Made by a program: the position numbers and the translations under genes. 7,183 nt of DNA from Firmicutes bacterium UBA3914. Lineage in GTDB: Bacteria > Bacillota > Limnochordia > Darwinibacteriales > Darwinibacteriaceae. The notes below the pieces were generated by a model, which saw only the letters and a program-made list of their open reading frames with translations, made no database searches and was not told the DNA's origin. Where the stretch lies: contig DGEY01000050.1 in NCBI GenBank assembly GCA_002391385.1, positions 2,960-10,142 of the forward strand, written 5' to 3'. This document shows positions 1 through 6,793 of the stretch, piece after piece. How positions within the stretch are numbered: position 1 is the stretch's first letter; the number at the start of each line of letters is the position of its first letter.

Positions 1-403
1 CGCTCGGATCGCCTGTGGGCACTGCCGCGGATTCACTGGCAGAAGTGGTCAAGCCTTGCCTTGGCAGCTCTGCTGCGCTTGGCTGCAGCGGGAATTGTCG
101 CTGCGGCAGTTCCGCTGCCCCAAGGGCGGAAGGCTGCTCGGTGCCTTCGGGGACTTCGGCGCTTGGCTGTCCCCGCAGGTCGAGGAGGATGGAGCCCCAA
201 GGAAGATCGTTCTGTTCCTCCTGCTTTTCGTCCTCACGCTCTTTGGGGACCTCTTCCTGCGGTTCCGCTGCGGCCTGCCCAGGGGTGAGGGCTTTGCTCA
301 AGAGGTCGGCAAAGCTTGCTTCCCCCTCACCTTGGCGGCGGACGGCCTGTCCCTGCTCCGCCTGCGCGCTCGGCAGCAAATCAATAATGGCTACTAACTC
401 GAT
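1..403 (-). CDS. fliK: Flagellar hook-length control protein FliK, N-terminal part (3' end missing; probable ATC start)
   Basis: An open frame of 134 codons runs from 403 to 2 and continues past the window. The predicted N-terminus is (M)ELVAIIDLLPSAQAEQGQ, followed by SFADLLSKAL (30-39), the short hydrophobic helix common near FliK N-termini. The rest is low-complexity and probably disordered, rich in Gln, Glu, Pro, Ala and Ser, as in the ruler part of FliK. FliK is exported, measures the growing hook and switches FlhB to filament export. Its conserved C-terminal switch domain would lie outside the window. Position after the ylxF-like gene matches Bacillus fliK. The only in-frame codon at proper distance from the strong Shine-Dalgarno (408-419) is ATC at 401-403. 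The frame has no ATG or GTG upstream after the TGA near 441. The alternatives are ATT at 386-388 and TTG at 377-379, both too far from the site. Confidence 0.85.
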   Translation of the reverse strand, partial: MELVAIIDLLPSAQAEQGQAVRRQGEGEASFADLLSKALTPGQAAAEPQEEVPKEREDEKQEEQNDLPWGSILLDLRGQPSAEVPEGTEQPSALGAAELPQRQFPLQPSAAELPRQGLTTSASESAAVPTGDPS

Positions 404-407
404 GCTC

Positions 408-419
408 TCACCTCCTTTC
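408..419 (-). promoter_or_regulatory. Very strong ribosome binding site of fliK
   Basis: On the minus strand this reads GAAAGGAGGTGA, a 12-nt perfect complement to the 3' end of 16S rRNA as known from Firmicutes. From AGGAGG to the ATC at 401-403 the spacing is 7 nt, which is optimal. It lies in the 32-nt gap after the ylxF-like gene, the longest gap in the window. It fixes the fliK start near 403 even though no standard start codon is present there. Confidence 0.85.
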
Positions 420-435
420 CCAGCTGTTTTCCAAC

Positions 436-987
436 CTATTCACCGGCCCGGCCCAGTTCTTTACTCAAGGCCGCGGCCAGGTTAGTTGGCAGAAGAGTAA
501 GGATGTCAGCGGCGGTGAAGGTGTCCATCTCCAAAAGAACCTGGAGGACCAGCTCCCTATCCAGCTCCTGCAGGATGCGGGCTGCGTCCTGGGGCTGCAT
601 GCCGCTGTAGATTTCCGCGAGATTCTGTACACTGCGCCTGTGCTCCGCTTCCGCCTGGAGCCTGGCCTCCCAGGCCGCCAGTTCGCTCTCCCGCTTGTCC
701 AGCTGCTGCGAGCGCTGCTCCAGCCGGTTCTGGCTGGCCCGCAGCTCCTCATAGCGGTTTTCCAAATCGGCCAGCATGGCCATAAGCTCGGCCTCCTGTG
801 CCGCGATCCAGGTTTCCGCTTCCTGTCCCCGGCTGTAGGTCGCCAGGTGGGGCTGGAGCCAATCGATCCGTCCAGCCCAGCTCCAGAGGAGAGCCGGCCC
901 GTCGATCACTCCGGTGACGGAGAGGACGACGAAGGCAGCGAGCACAGCGATCAAGAGAAAAGTGAAGGCCAAAACCCATCTGCCCAC
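436..987 (-). CDS. ylxF: YlxF/MotE-like flagellar operon protein (membrane anchor, coiled coil, MgtE_N-like domain)
   Basis: A 183-residue protein with three visible parts. A single N-terminal membrane helix spans about 4-26 (WVLAFTFLLIAVLAAFVVLS and onward). A charged coiled coil spans about 55-117. The C-terminal domain at about 121-178 contains IYSGMQPQDAARILQEL and MDTFTAADILTLL, which resembles the MgtE intracellular N domain. This architecture between fliJ and fliK matches Bacillus YlxF, and it is the architecture of MotE, described in alpha-proteobacteria as a chaperone for the periplasmic motility protein MotC. The function in Gram-positive bacteria is not well fixed, so I infer only a motility role. 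The GTG start at 985-987 is backed by GGGAGGT (996-1002), which overlaps the fliJ stop. The product of the true homologue could be periplasmic/extracytoplasmic or cytoplasmic; topology is not decided by sequence alone. Confidence 0.88.
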   Translation of the reverse strand: MGRWVLAFTFLLIAVLAAFVVLSVTGVIDGPALLWSWAGRIDWLQPHLATYSRGQEAETWIAAQEAELMAMLADLENRYEELRASQNRLEQRSQQLDKRESELAAWEARLQAEAEHRRSVQNLAEIYSGMQPQDAARILQELDRELVLQVLLEMDTFTAADILTLLPTNLAAALSKELGRAGE

Positions 988-995
988 AACAGAGT

Positions 996-1002
996 ACCTC
1001 CC
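996..1002 (-). promoter_or_regulatory. Ribosome binding site supporting the GTG start of the ylxF-like gene
   Basis: On the minus strand this reads GGGAGGT, 8 nt before GTG at 985-987. Its first base is the last base of the fliJ TAG stop. It decides in favour of the GTG, which also places the membrane helix right at the N-terminus. Confidence 0.75.
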
Positions 1003-1424
1003 TAGGACAAGACACGCGAGCGCATGTCATCCAGCACTTTCTGGTCTTTGTTCAGTTCCTCTTTCACAAAGGAGGCGTAGACTTTTGTCCGCAGGATGGA
1101 AACCTTTTTCCTTTCCTGCCGGGCCTTGAGCCACTGCTTCTTGGCGTGGCTGGCCGCCTCTTCCTGCTTGGCCACCCGCTCCGTCTGCCTTTGCACCTTG
1201 CGGTCCAGGTTTTCCAGGTACTCATACATGGCCTGGCGCAGCAGCACCTCACCCTGCCCGTAGCCGAATTCCCTGATCTCCTGTTCGTGTTCCTTTAGGC
1301 GCGCCAATTTGGCACGTTCTTCATGGGCCATACGCTCTTCCCGGGCCCACTTGAACTTGGACTGTTCTTCCTGGATTTCCCTGACTTTCAGCACCTTTTC
1401 CAGGCGAAACTTAAAGCGAGCCAT
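1002..1424 (-). CDS. fliJ: Flagellar export chaperone/ATPase stalk protein FliJ
   Basis: A 140-residue, highly charged, almost wholly helical protein. It matches FliJ in start (MARFKFRLEKVLKVREIQEE, 1-20), length and position just after fliI. FliJ forms an antiparallel coiled coil resembling the gamma subunit of F1. It inserts into the FliI hexamer and contacts the export gate protein FlhA, and it also cycles export chaperones. Two long helices can be inferred, about 5-55 and 60-135, joined near GYGQGE (54-59). There is no membrane segment or signal peptide. The ATG at 1422-1424 is 10 nt after the fliI TAG, and a TAGGGG tract supplies a modest Shine-Dalgarno. Primary sequence is poorly conserved in this family, so the call rests on the N-terminal pattern, coiled-coil character and context. 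Confidence 0.93.
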   Translation of the reverse strand: MARFKFRLEKVLKVREIQEEQSKFKWAREERMAHEERAKLARLKEHEQEIREFGYGQGEVLLRQAMYEYLENLDRKVQRQTERVAKQEEAASHAKKQWLKARQERKKVSILRTKVYASFVKEELNKDQKVLDDMRSRVLS

Positions 1425-1434
1425 GCCTCAACCC

Positions 1435-2769
1435 CTAACCATTCCCACTGAACACCGCTTCCAGCTGCGCCAAGGTCTCGGAGAAGTCCGAACGTTCATT
1501 GACACCCTGCTGCAGGAAGGCAGTGATCCTGGGATGCAGTTTGATTGCTTCATCGATTTCCGGATTGGAACCGTGGGCGTAAGCCCCGATGTTGATCAGA
1601 TCTTCCGCTTCTGTGTAGGCGGCCAGGGCCGACCGGAGTTTGGCGGCGAGTTCCTGGTGCTCCATGCTGGTCACTTCCACCATCAAACGGCTGATACTGG
1701 CCAAAACGTCGATGGCCGGGTAGTGGTTCTTCTCAGCTAGAGCCCGGTTCAAGACGATATGCCCATCCAGGATACCCCGCACCGCATCGGCAATGGGTTC
1801 GTTCATGTCATCACCTTCCACCAGCACGGTGTAAAAGGCGGTGATTGTGCCGTTGCGGCCGGGCCCGGTGCGCTCTAAAAGCTTGGGCAGGAGGGCGAAC
1901 ACCGAGGGGGTATAGCCCCTGGTGGCCGGGGGCTCGCCGATGGCCAGGCCCACCTCCCGCTGGGCCAGGGCCAGGCGGGTCACCGAATCCATGACAAAAA
2001 GCACATCCAGGCCCAAATCCCGGAAAAACTCGGCAATGGTTGTGGCCACCATGGCACCCTTGATGCGCACCAGCGCAGGCTGATCCGAAGTGGCTACCAC
2101 CACCACTGAACGGGCCAGCCCCTCCGGGCCCAGGTCCCGTTCAATGAACTCCCGGACTTCTCTACCCCGCTCGCCGATGAGGGCGATCACGTTCACATCC
2201 GCTTCCGTGTTGCGGGCCATCGTGCCCAGAAGGGTGCTCTTGCCCACGCCGCTGCCGGCGAACACGCCAATGCGCTGCCCCCGGCCGCAGGTGAGGACGC
2301 CATCAATGGCCCGCACCCCCACGGACAGATGGGTTTTGATCCGCTGCCGCTCCAGCGGCGAGGGGATGTTCCCCTGCACCGAGAGATACTTGGTGGCGGC
2401 AACCGCACCCCTGCCGTCCATGGGCTGGCCCAGTCCATCTAAAATGCGGCCCAGCAGCCCTTCGCCCACGGGCACCATGAGGGGTGCTCCCGTGGCGGTG
2501 ACCAGACTCCCCGGCCCTATGCCGGTGAGGTCAGACAGGGGCATGAGCAGCACCTTTTGATCGCGAAAGCCCACCACTTCCGCGGGAACGCCCCCGCCGC
2601 TGCGGGGCTTGATCAAACAGATATCTCCAATATTGGTGGTGGGCCCGATGGACTCAATGGTCAGGCCCACGATCTGACTGACGCGGCCGCTGTGGATGGT
2701 GTCGTTGACCCCTTCCAGGTGGCGCAGGTAATGGGCCACCCGCGGGGAAAGCTCAGCGATGTTCCTCAT
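1435..2769 (-). CDS. fliI: Flagellum-specific ATP synthase/export ATPase FliI
   Basis: A 444-residue hexameric ATPase of the flagellar type III export apparatus, related to the F1 beta subunit. It hydrolyses ATP to help deliver and unfold export substrates at the gate. An N-terminal beta-barrel domain covers about 25-95. The Walker A loop is AGSGVGKST (171-179). GERGREV (199-205) carries the putative catalytic glutamate E200. Walker B is LDVLFVMD (254-261). The alpha/beta ATPase signature PAIDVLASIS is at 351-360. The C-terminal helical domain runs from about 365 to the end. All nucleotide-binding motifs are intact, so the enzyme should be active. The ATG at 2767-2769 lies inside the end of fliH (17-nt overlap), and only a weak GGAAG tract precedes it, so translation probably depends on readthrough of fliH by the same ribosomes. 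Confidence 0.98.
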   Translation of the reverse strand: MRNIAELSPRVAHYLRHLEGVNDTIHSGRVSQIVGLTIESIGPTTNIGDICLIKPRSGGGVPAEVVGFRDQKVLLMPLSDLTGIGPGSLVTATGAPLMVPVGEGLLGRILDGLGQPMDGRGAVAATKYLSVQGNIPSPLERQRIKTHLSVGVRAIDGVLTCGRGQRIGVFAGSGVGKSTLLGTMARNTEADVNVIALIGERGREVREFIERDLGPEGLARSVVVVATSDQPALVRIKGAMVATTIAEFFRDLGLDVLFVMDSVTRLALAQREVGLAIGEPPATRGYTPSVFALLPKLLERTGPGRNGTITAFYTVLVEGDDMNEPIADAVRGILDGHIVLNRALAEKNHYPAIDVLASISRLMVEVTSMEHQELAAKLRSALAAYTEAEDLINIGAYAHGSNPEIDEAIKLHPRITAFLQQGVNERSDFSETLAQLEAVFSGNG

Positions 2770-3508
2770 CGTACAGCACTTCCAGTAAGTGATGGGCTAG
2801 TTTGCCTAAGCGCCTCTCGAGACGGGCGTCGATCAGGCCCGTTTCCGTTTCAATCAAGCAGCCGCCTGGGGTGATGGAAGCATCCTGCTGGAAAACCAGT
2901 TCGGCCCGGCTGGAGAGCTCCAGATCCTGCCTGTAGTTCTGCAGGAGGGCATAATCCACAGGGTTGAGGAGCACAACCACCTGCTCCACCGAACCCAAGA
3001 CTTCCAGCGCTTCTTTCACCATGGGCTTCAGCCAGGAAATATCAGTTTCTACCTCTTTTCTGATCATCTTATCGGCAAGGAAGATACTGAGCTTTAGGAA
3101 GTCGTCCTCCAGGGCCTGGAGACTGGCGGCCCTCAGGCGGACCGCTTCTTCCACTGTGGACTGGAGGAGCTTCAAGAGATCGGCCGCCTTCTCCAGGGCC
3201 TTTTGGCGGCCCTCCTCCAACCCTTCCTGGTAGCCCTGGGCAAAACCCGCTTCCTTGGCCTGCAGGCGGATGCTGTCCACTTCCTGCTGCACCTGCTCCA
3301 GGCGGGCTTGGGCTTCCCGTTCCGCCTCTTCCAAGAGCTCCTGGGCCTTGGCCCGGGCATCCTGGAGCAGATTGGCACCTTCCAGGATGGTCTCGCCCTT
3401 GACGAAAGCCGCGGTATCAGCCCTTTCCGTGGGTATAAAGGGGATCACGGCCTGGGCATCTTCGGTAAGCAGGACCTTCAGCTCCGCGGCCTTGATGATT
3501 TTAGACAA
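2753..3508 (-). CDS. fliH: Flagellar export apparatus protein FliH (ATPase regulator), TTG start
   Basis: A 251-residue cytoplasmic protein that dimerises, binds and restrains the ATPase FliI, and links it to the C-ring. It is homologous to the stalk b/delta parts of F- and V-type ATPases. A long charged coiled coil spans about 50-125. Within it lies a GxxxG array, GFAQGYQEGLEEGRQK, with glycines at 88, 92, 96 and 100, typical of FliH. The C-terminal domain ends with PGGCLIETETGLIDARLERR (214-233), the conserved FliI-binding part. The start is TTG at 3506-3508. It is the first codon after an in-frame TGA, and MSKIIKAAEL resembles Bacillus-type FliH N-termini (MSNIIK). The next in-frame GTG would remove 20 residues. 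It overlaps the end of fliG by 8 nt, which suggests coupled translation, and its own end overlaps fliI by 17 nt. Confidence 0.94.
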   Translation of the reverse strand: MSKIIKAAELKVLLTEDAQAVIPFIPTERADTAAFVKGETILEGANLLQDARAKAQELLEEAEREAQARLEQVQQEVDSIRLQAKEAGFAQGYQEGLEEGRQKALEKAADLLKLLQSTVEEAVRLRAASLQALEDDFLKLSIFLADKMIRKEVETDISWLKPMVKEALEVLGSVEQVVVLLNPVDYALLQNYRQDLELSSRAELVFQQDASITPGGCLIETETGLIDARLERRLGKLAHHLLEVLYDEEHR

Positions 3509-4508
3509 TCACCTCATCCTCCCCTCCCCGGGCAATGATGATCTCGCCCATATCCTCCAGGCGGCGGATGATGGCCACAATTTTCTGCTGCGTTTCCTCA
3601 ATATCCCGCAGGCGCACAGGGCCCATGTACTCAATGTCTTCCCTGAGCATCTCCGCGGCCCGCTTGGACATGTTCTTGTAGATCCGGGCCGAGACCTCTT
3701 CGCTGGCCGTCTTCAGGGCCATGGCCAGATCCTTGGAATCCACCTCACGCAGCACCTTCTGAATGGAGCGATCGTCGAGGAGGATGATATCTTCGAAGAC
3801 GAACATGCGCTTGCGGATCTCTTCCGCCAGCTCCGGCTCCTCTTCTTCCAAAGAGTCTAAGATGGTTTTCTCGGTGGTGCGATCCACCATGTTGAGAATA
3901 TCTACGATGGACTCGATCCCGCCGGCCACGGTGTAATCATCCATGACAAAGGCAGATAAGCGCTGCTCCAGGGTACTTTCGATCTCCTGCAGCACCTCGG
4001 GATTGGTCCGATCCAACTTGGCCACGCGCCGGGCCACATCCACCTGCAGTTCAGGGCTTAAGGAGGAGAGGATCAAGCCCGCCTGCTCAGGATGGAGGTA
4101 GGCCAAAATCAGGGCGATGGTCTGGGGATGCTCGTTTTGGATAAAGTTCAAAAGTTGGCCCGGGTCGGTTTTGCGGGCAAAATCAAAGGGGCGGATGGCC
4201 AAAGAGGCGGTGAGCCTCTTGATGATGTCCTCTGCCCGCTCCGGGCCCAGCGCTTTCTCCAGAAGCTCCCGGGCGTACTCGATACCGCCCTGCTCCAGGT
4301 ACTCCCGGGCCTGAATCAGCTCGTGGAACTCCTCCATCACCTCATCCCTGAGCTCCGGTTGAACCCGCTTCAAGCCCGCGATGGCCAAGGTTAAGTCTTC
4401 GATTTCGTTTTCCTTGAGGTGTTTGAAGATAGATGCGGAGAGTTCGGGGCCTAGGCTGACCATCAGCACCGCCGCTTTCTCTTTACCGCTCAGTCTCTGA
4501 GCTCTCAT
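3501..4508 (-). CDS. fliG: Flagellar motor switch protein FliG
   Basis: A 335-residue rotor protein of typical length, located in the cytoplasmic C-ring. It anchors the C-ring to FliF and takes torque from the MotA stator. The N-terminal FliF-binding domain covers about 1-105. The middle domain carries the EHPQTIA motif (126-132), which contacts FliM. The flexible GG linker is at 196-197, and MFVFED (235-240) opens the C-terminal domain. The torque helix is in NMSKRAAEMLREDIE (279-293). Its R283, E290 and D291 line up with E. coli R281, D288 and D289, so the charges that interact with the stator are kept. The ATG at 4506-4508 is preceded by GGAGGG (4515-4520), which overlaps the fliF stop codon, with 6 nt spacing. 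The 3' end overlaps the fliH start. Confidence 0.98.
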   Translation of the reverse strand: MRAQRLSGKEKAAVLMVSLGPELSASIFKHLKENEIEDLTLAIAGLKRVQPELRDEVMEEFHELIQAREYLEQGGIEYARELLEKALGPERAEDIIKRLTASLAIRPFDFARKTDPGQLLNFIQNEHPQTIALILAYLHPEQAGLILSSLSPELQVDVARRVAKLDRTNPEVLQEIESTLEQRLSAFVMDDYTVAGGIESIVDILNMVDRTTEKTILDSLEEEEPELAEEIRKRMFVFEDIILLDDRSIQKVLREVDSKDLAMALKTASEEVSARIYKNMSKRAAEMLREDIEYMGPVRLRDIEETQQKIVAIIRRLEDMGEIIIARGGEDEVIV

Positions 4509-4519
4509 GCTTGACCCTC

Positions 4520-6037
4520 CTAGTCCTCCACCAACCAGCTGCGCATGATCATGGCTACCTCTTCAGGCTTCTCCTGGGCTAGTTTTTGAATGCGCTTGCG
4601 GATGTGGAGCCTCTCCTGCTCTTCAGGGGTGAGCTCCCGCTCGGGCAGCTCTTCTTCGCCCACCACCACATCGAGGGCGGCCGCGAGGGGCACTTCTGCC
4701 ACCGGCTCTTTTCTTCTGGTCAAAACCCAGATGAGCACAAGCAGCAAGACAAGCCCTAGGCCCCCCGCCACCAAGTAAGGGACGGGTATGGCCCTGGGAG
4801 ACTCGGGCAGATCAAAGCCATCCCCAAAGGGCATCACCTCAAAGGGGACGCTGGCCACATAGATGCTGTCGCCCCGGCTGAGATCCAGCCCGGTGGCGCG
4901 GATGACCGATTCTTCCACCGCGGCGAGCTGGTTGGGCTCCAAATCGCCGTTGATCCAGACAGAAACCGCTAAGCTCTTCACTTCCCCGGGCAGGGTGGTC
5001 AGCCAGGTTTCCGTGCGGTTCAGTTCGTAGTTGGTCAGCGCTTCACTGCGCTCCCATTCCGTCGTTCCTTCACCCAAATCGGTGAACACATAGCCGGGGA
5101 TATTAGAATCCACCCCTGGTACCCCGCCGGCACCAGTCGTTTCGCCCCGGTAAGATTCCTCAAAGGTCTGGACGCTGCGCACCAAACCTTCACCCCGCTG
5201 CACAGGGGAGTAGGTTTCGCTGTACTGCTCCATCTGGGAAAAATCCAGCACGGCGTTGACCCTGCTGATCACGTTGCCGAAACCAAAAATGCGCTCCAGC
5301 ATGGCCACGATGCTGTTTTCCAGCTGCTGTTCATAGCGCCACTTCATCTCGAAGCGATCCGCCACGCGACCTAGCTCGCCGAAGTCAGGGGAGTTGAGCA
5401 CCGTACCTTTAGCGTCCACGATGGTCACGTTATCGGGGGTCAGCCCCTCCACACTGCTGGCCACTAAATTGGCGATGGCCCGCACTTGGTCCCTGGTGAG
5501 CTGGCGCCCGGGCTTCAGCTGCAGGAGCACCGAGGCGCTGGCTGGCTGGCTTTCCTGCACAAAGAGGGATCGTCTGGGTAACACAATATGTACACGGGCA
5601 TCGGCTATCTCACCGATCTGGCGGATCGTGCGGGTCAGTTCCCCCTGGAGCGCCCACTGGTAGCGGAGCTGGCGATCCGCTTCCGTTTCGCCTAAGCGGG
5701 TGGTGTTGAAAATCTCAAAACCCACCACTCCCCCCGTGGGTACGCCGGAGGTGGCTAGGGCGATACGGGTTTCGAACACTTGATCCTCGGGAACTAAGAC
5801 CGCCGTTCCACCCTCAGCCAGCTGATAGGGTACTCCCCGCTCCTGCAGGGCCGCCACCACTGCACCGGCATCATCCGGGCTGAGTCCGGAAAAGAGCACC
5901 TGGTATTGGGGGCGCCCCAAGAGGGCAAGCAGAACCAAGGATAGAAAAACACCCAGGACAAATACGCCTACGCCGATTTGCATCGGGCGCGACAACCTGC
6001 CCCAGGTCTGCTTGATCGTTTCCACAATGTTGTTCAT
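4520..6037 (-). CDS. fliF: Flagellar MS-ring protein FliF
   Basis: A 505-residue inner-membrane protein that polymerises into the MS-ring, the base on which rod, C-ring and export gate assemble. Two membrane segments frame a large extracytoplasmic part: TM1 at about 21-41 (IGVGVFVLGVFLSLVLLALL) and TM2 at about 420-440 (YLVAGGLGLVLLLVLIWVLT), followed by RRK. The ring-building domains lie between them. Family stretches include YQVLFSGLSPDDAGAVVAAL (45-64), RQLRYQWALQGELTRTIRQI (122-141) and ARVHIVLPRRSLFV (147-160). The acidic C-terminal tail ends with KPEEVAMIMRSWLVED (490-505), the segment that binds the FliG N-terminal domain. The length is slightly below many FliF proteins but nothing appears missing. 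The ATG at 6035-6037 follows fliE by 16 nt, with an AGGGTGGG tract between them. Confidence 0.98.
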   Translation of the reverse strand: MNNIVETIKQTWGRLSRPMQIGVGVFVLGVFLSLVLLALLGRPQYQVLFSGLSPDDAGAVVAALQERGVPYQLAEGGTAVLVPEDQVFETRIALATSGVPTGGVVGFEIFNTTRLGETEADRQLRYQWALQGELTRTIRQIGEIADARVHIVLPRRSLFVQESQPASASVLLQLKPGRQLTRDQVRAIANLVASSVEGLTPDNVTIVDAKGTVLNSPDFGELGRVADRFEMKWRYEQQLENSIVAMLERIFGFGNVISRVNAVLDFSQMEQYSETYSPVQRGEGLVRSVQTFEESYRGETTGAGGVPGVDSNIPGYVFTDLGEGTTEWERSEALTNYELNRTETWLTTLPGEVKSLAVSVWINGDLEPNQLAAVEESVIRATGLDLSRGDSIYVASVPFEVMPFGDGFDLPESPRAIPVPYLVAGGLGLVLLLVLIWVLTRRKEPVAEVPLAAALDVVVGEEELPERELTPEEQERLHIRKRIQKLAQEKPEEVAMIMRSWLVED

Positions 6038-6053
6038 ACGACACCCACCCTAG

Positions 6054-6341
6054 CTAGACTTGCATGCGCATGATGTCTTGATAGGCTTCAATCAGTTTAG
6101 TGCGGATAGCCATGGTTAGCTGAAGGGCGAGATTAGCTTTCTCTACCGTAATCATGGCATCGTGGAACTCAATCTCGCCGGTGAGTAGTTTACTTAAGGC
6201 CACATCGCTCTGGTGCTGCAGCTGGTCCACTTCCCGCAGCGCTTCCCGGAGATGCTCCTGGAAGCTTTTCGTGGGCTCGGGACGCGGCTGCAGTCTAGAG
6301 AGGTTCACACTTGTGGGCGTGCCTGGAAACTGAACTTTCAT
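6054..6341 (-). CDS. fliE: Flagellar hook-basal body complex protein FliE
   Basis: A 95-residue protein, close to the usual FliE length of about 100. FliE forms the junction between the MS-ring (FliF) and the rod and is among the first proteins exported. Residues 1-25 are a proline-rich, probably disordered leader. From SFQEHLREALREVDQLQHQS (26-45) onward it is helical. The conserved core follows: LLTGEIEFHDAMITVEKANL (52-71), then LTMAIRTKLIEAYQDIMRMQ (75-94). The ATG at 6339-6341 is preceded by a GGGAGGGGG tract at 6348-6356, whose first base is also the last base of the flgC TAG. There is no signal peptide, as expected for a type III substrate. Confidence 0.96.
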   Translation of the reverse strand: MKVQFPGTPTSVNLSRLQPRPEPTKSFQEHLREALREVDQLQHQSDVALSKLLTGEIEFHDAMITVEKANLALQLTMAIRTKLIEAYQDIMRMQV

Positions 6342-6355
6342 CTAAAGCCCCCTCC

Positions 6356-6790
6356 CTAGCGGCCGATCTCCAGGGCGCGCTGCGCCATGGATTTGGCGGA
6401 GTTCAAAGCCGCAATGTTTGCTTCGTAAGCCCGGGTGGCGGTGATCAGATCCACCATTTCCTTCACCACGTGCACATTGGGCATTTCCACATAGCCATCG
6501 GCATTGGCATCGGGATGCTGGGGATCGTAAACCAGCCGTGGCGGCGACGGATCGCTGAGTACCCCCACCACCTGGACTCCTCCGCCGCTAAAGCTTCCAC
6601 TGGGGGATCCGCCGCGGCGCATCACCCTGTCCAAGATGGGGGCGAACACCGGTACCTGCCGGCGGTAGGGCCCACCTTCCGGGGTGCGCGTGGTGTTGGC
6701 ATTGGCCAAATTGTTGGCGATGGTGTCCATGCGCAAGCGCTCTGCCGTCAGCCCTGAGGCTGCAATACGGAAGATTCTAAAGACGCTCAT
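6356..6790 (-). CDS. flgC: Flagellar basal-body proximal rod protein FlgC
   Basis: A 144-residue protein of normal family length. FlgC is a second proximal rod subunit, stacked with FlgB beneath the distal rod. The N-terminal rod motif ANNLANANTTRTPEGGPYRR spans residues 25-44, and the C-terminal coiled helix (MVDLITATRAYEANIAALNS, 112-131) is the conserved C-terminal segment that pairs with the N-terminal helix in rod and hook proteins. The glycine/serine-rich stretch at 60-71 (GGSPSGSFSGGG) lies in the variable middle. The ATG at 6788-6790 is supported by a Shine-Dalgarno AGGAGGT at 6796-6802, which overlaps the flgB stop codon. With a gap of only 3 nt to flgB, the two are probably translated in a coupled way. 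Confidence 0.97.
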   Translation of the reverse strand: MSVFRIFRIAASGLTAERLRMDTIANNLANANTTRTPEGGPYRRQVPVFAPILDRVMRRGGSPSGSFSGGGVQVVGVLSDPSPPRLVYDPQHPDANADGYVEMPNVHVVKEMVDLITATRAYEANIAALNSAKSMAQRALEIGR

Positions 6791-6793
6791 CTG

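Noticed and set aside
49..237. A 62-codon minus-strand frame inside the fliK region.
   Set aside because: It is a second frame of the same strand within the 134-codon fliK frame. Its Cys/Ser/Arg-rich product looks like an out-of-frame translation, and the fliK frame explains the region better.
279..293. A possible unusual charge change in the FliG torque helix (RED instead of the E. coli RDD).
   Set aside because: The coordinates given here are residue numbers in FliG. A Glu for Asp swap keeps the charge and is common among FliG proteins, so it is not notable.
394..411. A five-codon leader frame starting at a GTG in the fliK Shine-Dalgarno (GTG AGA GCA TCG AGT TAG).
   Set aside because: The GTG is part of the anti-SD match itself and has no ribosome site of its own. 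It is more likely chance than an attenuating leader.
404..435. A possible terminator or internal promoter in the largest intergenic gap (32 nt).
   Set aside because: The space is filled by the fliK ribosome site. No GC-rich hairpin with a T-run on the minus strand and no -10/-35 pair can be seen.
3255..3860. A 201-codon plus-strand open frame across fliH and fliG.
   Set aside because: It lies antisense to two clearly conserved genes and has no recognisable domain. GC-rich coding DNA often leaves long shadow frames. Other plus-strand frames, such as 2090-2560 and 4092-4394, are rejected for the same reason.
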